This document shows positions 53,265-64,000 of a stretch of 64,000 nucleotides of DNA, piece after piece. The notes under the pieces are model-generated. The model did no database searches. It had not been told where the DNA came from and saw only the letters and a program-made list of their open reading frames with translations. Numbering within the stretch: the stretch's first letter is position 1; every line of letters starts with the position of its first letter. A program made the position numbers and the translations under genes. The stretch is from Sphingomonas phyllosphaerae 5.2 (lineage in GTDB: Bacteria; Pseudomonadota; Alphaproteobacteria; Sphingomonadales; Sphingomonadaceae), in the NCBI RefSeq assembly GCF_000419605.1, contig NZ_ATTI01000001.1, positions 2,514,501-2,578,500 on the forward strand. Direction: 5' to 3'.

Positions 53265-54965
53265 ATGGACTTTCCAAATCTCCCCCCCGCGCTCGCCAGC
53301 GCGCTCTCCGCGCGTGGATATACCGCGCTCACCCCCGTTCAGGCCGAGGTGACGGCCGAGGCCGCGCACGGTCGCGACCTCCTCGTGTCCGCACAGACCG
53401 GCTCCGGCAAGACCGTCGCCTTCGGTCTGGCGATGGCCGAGCAGTTGATGAGCGAGGACGGCAACCTGCCGCCCCCCGCCGCGCCGCTCGCGATCGTCAT
53501 CGCGCCGACGCGCGAACTGGCGTTGCAGGTCGCCAAGGAGCTGATGTGGCTCTACGCCGATGCGCGGATCGCCACCTGCGTCGGCGGCATGGACGCCAGT
53601 CGCGAGCGTCGCACGCTCAACCAGGGCGCGCATATCGTCGTCGGCACTCCCGGCCGCTTGCGCGACCATGCCGAGCGTGGCGCACTGAAGCTGGCGCAGA
53701 TTCGCGTCGCCGTGCTCGACGAAGCCGACGAGATGCTCGACATGGGCTTCCGCGACGACCTGGAGGCGCTGCTGGACCAGACGCCGGGCGAGCGCCGCAC
53801 GCTGTTGTTCTCCGCGACGCTGCCGCGCCCGATCGTGGCGCTGGCGAAGGCCTATCAGCGTGATGCGCTGCGTATCTCCACCGTCAGCGAGCAGCGCGGG
53901 CACGGCGACATCACCTATCGCGCAGTTACGGTTTCGCCATCCGAGATCGAGCACGCGGTCATCAACCTGCTGCGTTACTACGAAGCGGAAACCGCGATGC
54001 TGTTCTGCGCGACGCGCGACAACGTGCGGCACCTGCACGCCGGACTGGTCGAGCGCGGCTTCGCAGCCGTGGCGCTGTCGGGTGAGCATTCGCAGAACGA
54101 GCGCAACCATGCCCTGCAAGCGCTTCGTGACCGCCGTGCGCGCGTCTGCGTCGCGACCGACGTTGCGGCACGCGGCATCGATTTGCCGACGCTCAGCCTC
54201 GTCGTCCACGTCGAGATGCCGCGCGATGCGGAGGTGTTGCAGCACCGTTCCGGCCGGACGGGCCGCGCGGGCAAGAAGGGCACCGCGGTGCTGATCGTGC
54301 CATATCCGCGTCGCCGTCGGGTCGAGATGATGCTGCGCGGCGCGCGTATCGCCACCGAATGGGGCGACGTGCCGAGCGCGGAGGCGATCCGCGCCAAGGA
54401 TCGCGAGCGGTTGCTGGAGCGATTGCTCGCGCCCGTCGAGGTCGAGGACGAGGACAAGGCGCTGGCCGCCGAGTTGCTGGCGCAACGCACCCCGGAGGAG
54501 ATTGCCGGCGCGTTCGTCGCCGCGCAGCGTGCCGCGCTGCCGGCGCCCGAGGAACTCGGTGATCGCAGCGAGATGAGCGAGCGCCAGCAGAAGGGCCATC
54601 GCGACGGCTTCGACGACGTGGTGTGGTTCCACATGAACGTCGGTCGCCGCCAGAACGCCGATCCGCGCTGGGTGCTGCCGCTGCTATGCCGTCGCGGTCA
54701 CGTGACCAAGGCCGAGATCGGCGCGATCCGCATCGGGCCGTCGGAAACGCAGTTCCAGGTGCCCAGCGCGCTTGCCGGGCGCTTCGCAGCCGCGGTGAAG
54801 GCCAGCGCGAACGCCGATGGCGAGGACGAGAGCGGCATCCGCATCGAGCCGATGCCGAGCGGCTCGGTGCCGATCCGCAACGCCGGCGGCCCGCCGCAGC
54901 GTCGTCATGGCGGCGGCGGTGCCGGTGCCGGTGCGCCGCGCGGGGGTCCGCGCCCGCGGCGGTGA
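53265..54965 (+). CDS. DEAD-box ATP-dependent RNA helicase with DbpA-like RNA-binding domain
   Basis: 566 residues. Helicase motifs in order: Q motif (YTALTPVQ), I (AQTGSGKT), Ia (PTRELALQ), Ib (GTPGRL), II (DEAD), III (SAT), and VI (HRSGRTGRAG). The C-terminal part holds a DbpA RNA-binding domain (VWFHMNVGRRQNADPRWVLPLLCRRG) and a Gly/Arg/Pro-rich tail. DbpA-type proteins act in large-subunit assembly, but the exact rRNA target is unknown. Start choice is uncertain: ATG at 53265 gives the family-like MDFPNLPPALASAL, while GTG at 53253 or 53235 are also possible. Confidence 0.93.
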   Translation: MDFPNLPPALASALSARGYTALTPVQAEVTAEAAHGRDLLVSAQTGSGKTVAFGLAMAEQLMSEDGNLPPPAAPLAIVIAPTRELALQVAKELMWLYADARIATCVGGMDASRERRTLNQGAHIVVGTPGRLRDHAERGALKLAQIRVAVLDEADEMLDMGFRDDLEALLDQTPGERRTLLFSATLPRPIVALAKAYQRDALRISTVSEQRGHGDITYRAVTVSPSEIEHAVINLLRYYEAETAMLFCATRDNVRHLHAGLVERGFAAVALSGEHSQNERNHALQALRDRRARVCVATDVAARGIDLPTLSLVVHVEMPRDAEVLQHRSGRTGRAGKKGTAVLIVPYPRRRRVEMMLRGARIATEWGDVPSAEAIRAKDRERLLERLLAPVEVEDEDKALAAELLAQRTPEEIAGAFVAAQRAALPAPEELGDRSEMSERQQKGHRDGFDDVVWFHMNVGRRQNADPRWVLPLLCRRGHVTKAEIGAIRIGPSETQFQVPSALAGRFAAAVKASANADGEDESGIRIEPMPSGSVPIRNAGGPPQRRHGGGGAGAGAPRGGPRPRR

Positions 54966-55123
54966 CGGTGGTGGCGGGCACGTATGCGCCCGCCGCCCCA
55001 TCTGCCCGGTGACCGTGGCCACGCATGTGGGCGAGCTGGCGTAACGGGCGACATAGATCGAAGCGTGCGGCGATTGGCCCTTTGGCCGATCGCCATTCAG
55101 GCGATACCCGCAAGCGCGTCGTT

Positions 55124-55185
55124 GCGAGCGTAGCGAAGCGCGCCGCGGCGTCGCGCGGCATGCTGGGTTGCTTCGCTACACTCGC
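55124..55185. repeat. Dispersed palindromic intergenic repeat, copy 3
   Basis: Arms GCGAGCGTAGCGAAGC and GCTTCGCTACACTCGC separated by 30 bases, the same element as at 11993-12054 and 24070-24133. Confidence 0.75.
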
Positions 55186-55795
55186 CATGGCGGGTGTGGG
55201 GAGCAGATCTGCCCGATTGCGGCAGGGCGGTTCGCCCGACCAGATGAACAATCGTGATTGGCGAACAGTCCGACATCCGCGAAGCGCTGAATGGCGATCC
55301 CGTCTCTGGTCCCGACGTCCAAACAGGCTGCGATTCGCGTCATCCGTTCGCGAGCCGACCGGCCCTTCCTTCATCGGGGGCGGCAAGAAGCGTGGCTTCG
55401 ATCATATCCGGGCGGACGGCCGGTAAGGGTCGGCTCATTGTGGCCCGTCGTGTCAGAGCGCTGGCAATGAACACCGCATTGGCCAAACGTCCGTGTCGGG
55501 CGGGAAGTGAAGCAAACCAAGGCTGGATCAGCACGCGCTGGATTACTTCGCCGCGCTCGCGCTGACGGGCGGCGGACCGTTCGTGAGCACCGCGAGCGGT
55601 TTTCGACCACGTTGCACCACCGTCATCGCCCTTTGCGCGCCTGCTACGCGGCGAGCGCGATTTCGGCCCGCCGCGGCGTTGCTCACCGGTTACCATTGCC
55701 GAAGCATCGCGCCCTCCTCGCGTCTTGCGACGGAGCGAAATCCCCGCCGTGCCGATGGCGCAACAGGACCGGAAACCGCTCCAACCGACGAAAAA

Positions 55796-55826
55796 ACGGC
55801 GACCGTAGCCCCGCTACGGTCGCCGT
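55796..55826 (-). terminator. Intrinsic terminator of the PhoX-family gene
   Basis: Perfect 14-pair stem ACGGCGACCGTAGC/GCTACGGTCGCCGT with a three-base loop. On the minus strand it is followed directly by six T residues, about 70 bases past the PhoX stop codon. Confidence 0.85.
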
Positions 55827-55894
55827 CCGCGCATCCTGCCGTCGGCGTCGCCCCGCCGCCCACGGCCGGGCGGAGCGATGCCGGCGGGATCGCG

Positions 55895-58369
55895 TCAGAG
55901 CCCGACGACGCCGCCGTCGTTCTTGGTGATGACGATCGTCGCCGAGCGCGGGCGCACGCCCGGTGCCGCCGCAGCTTGCGACGCCGGCCAGTTCGACGTG
56001 ATGTCCGACGGCCCGCCGCCTTCGCCGGGATGCTGGATGTTGACGAACACCGAGCGACCGTCCGGCGTCGAACTGATGCCGGTGATCTCGCACCCGACCG
56101 GGCCGACCAGGAAGCGCTTCAGCTTCGCGGCCGGTGCCGCGCCGATCCGCGTCGTGACGGTGCGGCTCGCGCCGCCTCCGGTGCTGGTCACCTGCCGGGT
56201 GCCGCCGTCGGCGACGCGCCCGGGCATGCCGACCAGCATCTGGTTGTTGGTCACGTCGGTGAACGCGCCATCATCGGTCTGCAGCCACAACAGCGGCGCC
56301 ACCTGCCCGCTGGCGTTGGTCGGCAGGCCGAACCACAGCCCGTCCGGCGAGGAGAAGTCGTTGGTGGCGTCCAGCCCCGACAGGTTGATGTTGGTCGGAT
56401 CGAGGTCAGAGCCTGCACCAAAGGCGTAGATGTCCCAGGTGAAGGTGGTCGCCTCGGTCGTGTCGGCGGCCTCGCGCAGGCGGATAACATGGCCGTTGCG
56501 GTTGCTGACCGAGGTCGAGGGCGGATCGATGTAGGCACGCGGGTTGCTCGCATCGACGCGCGCCGCGCTGCGCGACGAATTGTTGGTGAGCGTGCAGTAC
56601 ATCTCGCCGTTGACGGGGTTCACCGCGGTCCATTCGGGCCGGTCCATCGGCGTGGCGCCCAGCACGTCGGCCGCCAGCCGGGTGTTGATGAGCACGTCGG
56701 CCTGATCGGCGAAGGGATAGATGGTGCTGTCGGCGGTCAGCCCGTTCTGCCCGAAGACCAGCGGCAGCCAGGTGCCGGTGCCGTCGTCGGCGAACTTCGC
56801 GACATACAGCGTGCCGGCGTCGAGATACTTGTCGCCGGTCGCCAGCCGGTCGGCAGCGGTCGCGTCAGCAACCGCCCAGGCGGTGTTCGACACGAACTTG
56901 TAGATGTATTCGTTCTGCGCGTCGTCGCCCATGTAGAAGGCCGGCTTCACCCCGGCGATCGTCCGGCCCGGCCAGCAACCCTCGTGGTTCATGCGCCCCA
57001 GCGCGGTGCGCTTGCGCGGCGTCGATTGGGGATTGAACGGATCGATCTCGACCACCCAGCCGAACGTGAACGGCTCGTTCCGGAAGTCCTGCGTGCCGTC
57101 GGCGGCGGCATCGGCGAGGACGCTGGCGTTCCAGCGCGAGAAGGTCGTGCTCGACGCATCCGCCGGGGTCACGGTGGTCCAGCGATAATTGCCGGTCCGG
57201 CCCTGCCCGATGCCGTAGCGGCGCAGCGACGCATTCTGCTTCGCCGCATTCGCCGCGGTACGCGCCGCCTCGTCACCGGCCGCGCGGGTGAAATAGCCGG
57301 CCCAATTCTCTTCGCAGGTCAGATAGGTCTGCCATGGCATCTGGCCGTTGGCGCAATTGTTGATCGTGCCGTTGCTGCGCGTGCCGTCGTTCGACACGCG
57401 CGTGCGCAGCGCGGCGTTGCCGCGCACCGGCCCGTTGAACTGCATCGGCGTGTTCGGGGTGATGCGCCGGTTCAGCGTGCTGGCCGGCACGTAGCTCCAC
57501 GCACCCGCGGTGCTCGCGCGGGTGACCTCGACGACCGAGACGCCGTGCGCCTCGATCTCCTTGATCGCCTCGGCTTCCGGGCGAATGCCGGGCGGGGTCA
57601 GCCCGGTGGGGCCGTTGGCGTGCAGGTAGCTTTCGGTGATGTTCTCGTGGTTCATCACCAGCACGCCGCGCGTGTTGCTGTTCGCGTCGGGCATCGCACC
57701 GGTCGCCGCGAGCCCGAAATAGCTCATGCCGTCGTGATGGTCGCCGGCGCGCTGCGCGAAGTTCGTGTCGGTGCCGTTGTTGGCATAAGCGGCCACGCCC
57801 GAGGCGAGCGGATCGCCCATCCGGTAGAGAACGGTGACCGTATAGTCCGCGGGCACGGTGACGAGGTCGTTCTTGTTCTTCGCCACGGCGGTGAAGGCCA
57901 GCACGGCGGGCAGGACGTTGACGGTGGTGCGCGCACTGTTGGCGCCGTTGCCGTTGCTGGCGCTGAATTCGAACACCAGCGCCGTCGACTGCGCGACGTT
58001 GGGCGCCACGAAGGTGATGGAATTACCGCTGGTGACCACCGCGACCGTGGGGCCGCTGACCTGCTTGAAGCTGGTGGTGGTGGCGTTGCTGCTCGCGGTG
58101 GCGCTGAGCGTCACGACGCGCCCGCCCTGCGTCTGCACGGTCGTGCCGTCGGACACGGTGATGGGGTCCTCGCCGTCATCGTCGCCGCCGCATCCGCTCA
58201 GGAGTGCGCCGCCGAACACCGCAGTCGTCATCGCGCTCATGCCGCCCATCAGCGAGCGACGCGAATAACGGCGGTCGATCAATTCGTTGAGATGCGTCGT
58301 GGTCGACGGGTTGGTGTCGATATCGCCATCGTCATAGGCGCCGACTTCCACAAGGCTCATTTCGGTCAT
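55895..58369 (-). CDS. PhoX family protein (DUF839), Tat-exported, with N-terminal Ig-like domain
   Basis: 824 residues. After about 30 residues a twin-arginine signal (DRRYSRRSLMGG) and a hydrophobic stretch end in LLSGCGG, so a Tat lipoprotein is likely. An Ig/PKD-like domain follows (about 60-150), then the PhoX/DUF839 beta-propeller with GVLVMNHENITESYLH, TCEENWAGYF, LGRMNHEGCW and the late DGRSVFVNIQHPGEGG. PhoX proteins are calcium/iron phosphatases, but many DUF839 members are untested. The ATG at 58369 is chosen for GGGGA six bases upstream. No pho-box is obvious. It is divergent from rplJ. Confidence 0.88.
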   Translation of the reverse strand: MTEMSLVEVGAYDDGDIDTNPSTTTHLNELIDRRYSRRSLMGGMSAMTTAVFGGALLSGCGGDDDGEDPITVSDGTTVQTQGGRVVTLSATASSNATTTSFKQVSGPTVAVVTSGNSITFVAPNVAQSTALVFEFSASNGNGANSARTTVNVLPAVLAFTAVAKNKNDLVTVPADYTVTVLYRMGDPLASGVAAYANNGTDTNFAQRAGDHHDGMSYFGLAATGAMPDANSNTRGVLVMNHENITESYLHANGPTGLTPPGIRPEAEAIKEIEAHGVSVVEVTRASTAGAWSYVPASTLNRRITPNTPMQFNGPVRGNAALRTRVSNDGTRSNGTINNCANGQMPWQTYLTCEENWAGYFTRAAGDEAARTAANAAKQNASLRRYGIGQGRTGNYRWTTVTPADASSTTFSRWNASVLADAAADGTQDFRNEPFTFGWVVEIDPFNPQSTPRKRTALGRMNHEGCWPGRTIAGVKPAFYMGDDAQNEYIYKFVSNTAWAVADATAADRLATGDKYLDAGTLYVAKFADDGTGTWLPLVFGQNGLTADSTIYPFADQADVLINTRLAADVLGATPMDRPEWTAVNPVNGEMYCTLTNNSSRSAARVDASNPRAYIDPPSTSVSNRNGHVIRLREAADTTEATTFTWDIYAFGAGSDLDPTNINLSGLDATNDFSSPDGLWFGLPTNASGQVAPLLWLQTDDGAFTDVTNNQMLVGMPGRVADGGTRQVTSTGGGASRTVTTRIGAAPAAKLKRFLVGPVGCEITGISSTPDGRSVFVNIQHPGEGGGPSDITSNWPASQAAAAPGVRPRSATIVITKNDGGVVGL

Positions 58370-58486
58370 CTGCATTCCCCGCGTTCGTATGGCAGCCCAT
58401 TTGGCGGCGCCCCGCGGCAGCGCGGTTGCAGTTCGGTGACGCGAAAATGAAATCGCCAAGGCACTATTGTGACAGCGCTCGCCGAC

Positions 58487-58514
58487 TTGACCGGAACGCA
58501 AAAACCGCTAAGGG
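58487..58514 (+). promoter_or_regulatory. Candidate rplJ promoter
   Basis: TTGACC (58487-58492) is followed after 15 to 17 bases by CTAAGGGC. The -35 is good and the -10 poor. It would give an rplJ leader of about 260 bases. Confidence 0.35.
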
Positions 58515-58519
58515 CTCGC

Positions 58520-58776
58520 GTGCGTGTCGCCTTCGCTCATGGGCAAGGTGGCACACCGTCCGAGACAGCGGGTGATCCTCACGGATCTTAATTCCCCGCC
58601 GAGGCGGGGACAGGACCGTATTCTCGCCGCGCGCGCACGCATGCCGTGTGGCCGGATCCCGGTCATTCCCCATCGCTGGACTGTACCGTCGTCCGCGCGA
58701 AGCTCGCGCGGCCGTATGGTTCGTACCCGGAAGGACCCGTGCACCTCGCACGGACCTTCCCAATGTGGAGAATGGC
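58520..58776 (+). promoter_or_regulatory. rplJ leader region, possible L10 autoregulatory leader
   Basis: No gene is seen in this stretch. It contains a strong hairpin, TCCCCGCC/GGCGGGGA with a two-base spacer (58593-58610). Long leaders before rplJ commonly bind the L10-L12 complex to repress translation; I cannot verify the fold. Confidence 0.35.
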
Positions 58777-59292
58777 ATGGATCGTAGTCAAAAGACTTCG
58801 GCCGTCGCCGAGCTCAACCGCAACTTCTCCGAGGTCGCCGTGGTGGTCGTCACCCGGAACCTGGGGATGACGGTGGCGCAGTCGACCGACTTGCGCAACC
58901 GGATGCGGGATGCCGGCGCGACCTACAAGGTCTCGAAGAACAAGCTTGCCAGGATCGCACTCGACGGCACCGATTACGGCTCGATCAGCGACATGCTGAC
59001 CGGTCCGGTCGGCCTGGCGACCTCGACCGACCCGGTCGCGGCTGCCAAGGTCGCCGCCGAATTCGCCAAGACGACCGACAAGTTCGAGATCGTCGGCGGT
59101 GCGATGGGCGCGACCCCGCTCGACGTGGCGGGCGTGCAGGCACTGGCCACGCTGCCGTCGCTGGACGAGCTGCGTGCGAAGATCGTCGGCCTCATCGTGG
59201 CACCTGCCACGAAGCTGGCGACCATCACCCAGGCCCCGGCCGCGCAGATCGCGCGCGTGCTGGCAGCTTATTCGGAGAAGGAAGCGGCCTGA
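58777..59292 (+). CDS. rplJ: 50S ribosomal protein L10
   Basis: 171 residues; base of the L12 stalk of the large subunit. MDRSQKTSAVAELNRNFSEVAVVVVTRNLGMTVAQSTDLR, the AGATYKVSKNKLARIAL segment and the C-terminal helix that binds L12 dimers are typical. The start at 58777 has TGGAG about eight bases upstream and matches the family; the frame continues upstream through the leader without similarity. rplK and rplA, which often precede it, are not here. Confidence 0.97.
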   Translation: MDRSQKTSAVAELNRNFSEVAVVVVTRNLGMTVAQSTDLRNRMRDAGATYKVSKNKLARIALDGTDYGSISDMLTGPVGLATSTDPVAAAKVAAEFAKTTDKFEIVGGAMGATPLDVAGVQALATLPSLDELRAKIVGLIVAPATKLATITQAPAAQIARVLAAYSEKEAA

Positions 59293-59375
59293 TTTCGGGC
59301 GGCATCCTGATGAATCGTTGAACCCAGTTATTGAACTTGGGGGGCACCTGTCCCCGCTTGATAGGAAGTATGATC

Positions 59376-59750
59376 ATGGCAGACCTGAACGCGCTCGTTG
59401 AGAGCCTGAGCGAGCTGACCGTCCTCGAGGCCGCCGAGCTCTCGAAGCTGCTCGAAGAGAAGTGGGGCGTTTCGGCCGCAGCAGCGGTTGCAGCGCCGGC
59501 CGCCGGCGGCGGCGCAGCGGCCCCGGCCGCCGAAGAGAAGACCGAGTTCGACGTGATCCTGACCGGCGACGGTGGCAAGAAGATCAACGTCATCAAGGAA
59601 GTCCGCGCGATCACCGGCCTGGGCCTGACCGAGGCGAAGGCGCTCGTCGAAGGCGCGCCGAAGCCGGTCAAGGAAGGCGTGAACAAGGACGAGGCCGAGA
59701 AGGTCAAGAAGCAGCTGGAAGAAGCCGGCGCGACCGTCGAGCTGAAGTAA
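59376..59750 (+). CDS. rplL: 50S ribosomal protein L7/L12
   Basis: 124 residues: N-terminal dimerisation domain ([31 protein letters not shown]), an Ala/Gly-rich hinge (35-52), and the C-terminal factor-binding domain ([42 protein letters not shown]). AGGAAG lies about eight bases before the ATG at 59376. It follows rplJ by 83 bases and is followed by two hairpins. Confidence 0.98.
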   Translation: MADLNALVESLSELTVLEAAELSKLLEEKWGVSAAAAVAAPAAGGGAAAPAAEEKTEFDVILTGDGGKKINVIKEVRAITGLGLTEAKALVEGAPKPVKEGVNKDEAEKVKKQLEEAGATVELK

Positions 59751-59756
59751 GCCGCA

Positions 59757-59792
59757 GCGCGGGGGGTGGGCCAGAGCGCCCGCCCCCCGCGC
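59757..59792 (+). terminator. GC-rich hairpin directly after rplL
   Basis: Fifteen-pair stem GCGCGGGGGGTGGGC/GCCCGCCCCCCGCGC with one wobble pair and a six-base loop. No T-run; it may stabilise the rplL 3' end. Confidence 0.45.
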
Positions 59793-59865
59793 CCGGCCGG
59801 CCGACGAACGGCCCAAGCCCGTTCGTTCGACGTCGTGGAGGTCTCTCCATGACGGCCGTCAGCAG

Positions 59866-59902
59866 AAAAGGGGCGGCACCCGCAGGGGTGTCGCCCCTTT
59901 TT
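59866..59902 (+). terminator. Strong intrinsic terminator between rplL and rpoB
   Basis: Sixteen-pair stem AAAAGGGGCGGCACCC with its partner GGGTGTCGCCCCTTTT (one G-T pair), four-base loop, running into TTTTT. It should stop most rplJL transcripts before rpoB. Confidence 0.85.
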
Positions 59903-59993
59903 CGTGCACGCGCTCTGGCTTGCCATACACGCGGCCCTGGGCTGCTGCGCCATATGCGCAACCACGCCGGCGCTCGCAGTGACGACGGCCGGT

Positions 59994-60022
59994 TTGACAC
60001 ACCCGTCCCCGGCTCCTATATC
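59994..60022 (+). promoter_or_regulatory. Candidate rpoB promoter
   Basis: Perfect -35 TTGACA (59994-59999), a 17-base spacer and -10 TATATC (60017-60022). It lies 168 bases before the rpoB start codon and downstream of the rplL terminator, so rpoB can be transcribed on its own. Confidence 0.7.
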
Positions 60023-60189
60023 CGGCCCATCACCACAGCTTCCGGGAAACGGCGCGCCTTGCGCAGCGGGTCGATCGGATTGGGAAGTTGCGGTTCCGGA
60101 CGCTGAAAGCCGACGCATCTGATTGCGATCGGCTTTTGTGCGTTCGATCCTGCGCCTGCATTTTGACGGCTTACGAGGCACAAGCTTTT

Positions 60190-64000
<3,811 letters not shown>

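Larger units (their letters stand above)
54966..55894. other. 929-base gene-poor region between the helicase and PhoX genes
   Basis: No convincing gene is seen. Frames on both strands exceed 100 codons but lack ribosome sites, recognisable domains or codon bias. The region contains a GC-rich hairpin just after the helicase gene (GGCGGGC/GCCCGCC, 54973-54994), the palindromic repeat at 55124-55185, and the PhoX terminator at 55796-55826. The rest (55200-55780) may be decayed coding or mobile sequence. Confidence 0.5.

Noticed and set aside
55583..58450. Plus-strand frame of 955 codons opposite the PhoX-family gene
   Set aside because: Translation is Arg/Ala/Val-rich without domains, and the minus strand carries a complete Tat signal plus PhoX domain and a matching terminator.

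Overview
The window is high-GC DNA from an alphaproteobacterium, most likely a plant-associated Sphingomonas or close relative. Pointers are the PEP-CTERM protein, the fabD-fabG-acpP-fabF-mltG order, the rpsF-rpsR-rplI operon with an Arg/Gly/Asp-rich S6 tail, the Tad pilus set, the large TonB receptor and Tat-exported enzymes, and an alphaproteobacterial-type RpoB. Genus is an inference; no 16S gene is present.

Layout. 0-1.8 kb: the 3' part of a response regulator, a D,D-carboxypeptidase and a 3-methyladenine DNA glycosylase. 1.8-26.1 kb: a compact accessory locus. A minus-strand operon encodes a GH127 beta-L-arabinofuranosidase, an Ldh-family imino-acid reductase candidate, a DUF885 peptidase, a Gfo/Idh/MocA oxidoreductase and a DUF1080 3-keto-glycoside hydrolase. 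A divergent gene encodes a DUF5695 glycosidase-like protein. A second minus operon encodes a TonB receptor, a GH2 beta-galactosidase and an S9 peptidase. A third encodes a DapA-family deaminase, 4-hydroxyproline epimerase, APC permease, DadA-type dehydrogenase and a GntR/FCD regulator. 26.1-32.5 kb: mltG-fabF-acpP-fabG-fabD facing rpsF-rpsR-rplI. 33-35 kb: a DauA-like flavoenzyme with a lysophospholipase-like hydrolase. 35.1-42.7 kb: a Tad pilus cluster (cpaA-E, tadB, tadC) with no cpaF, followed by a coiled-coil protein. 42.7-49.1 kb: PEP-CTERM protein, ppdK, glyS and glyQ. 49.2-55 kb: TraB/GumN protein, rplY, pth, a TIGR02466 protein, an SDR and a DEAD-box helicase. 55-64 kb: a gene-poor stretch, a PhoX-family protein, rplJ, rplL, and rpoB running off the end.

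Main reading. The 1.8-26.1 kb locus looks like a dedicated system for using hydroxyproline-rich plant glycoproteins (extensins, arabinogalactan proteins). The receptor would import glycopeptides; exported glycosidases and peptidases would strip arabinose, galactose and peptide; the permease would take up hydroxyproline; and the epimerase, dehydrogenase and deaminase would degrade it. The three promoter regions of the locus share an AT-rich palindromic site containing TATACGATA. In two it overlaps a predicted -10 box and in the third it abuts a predicted -35, which fits one regulon under the locally encoded GntR/FCD protein. The gene families are well supported; the joint function and the regulon are inferences.
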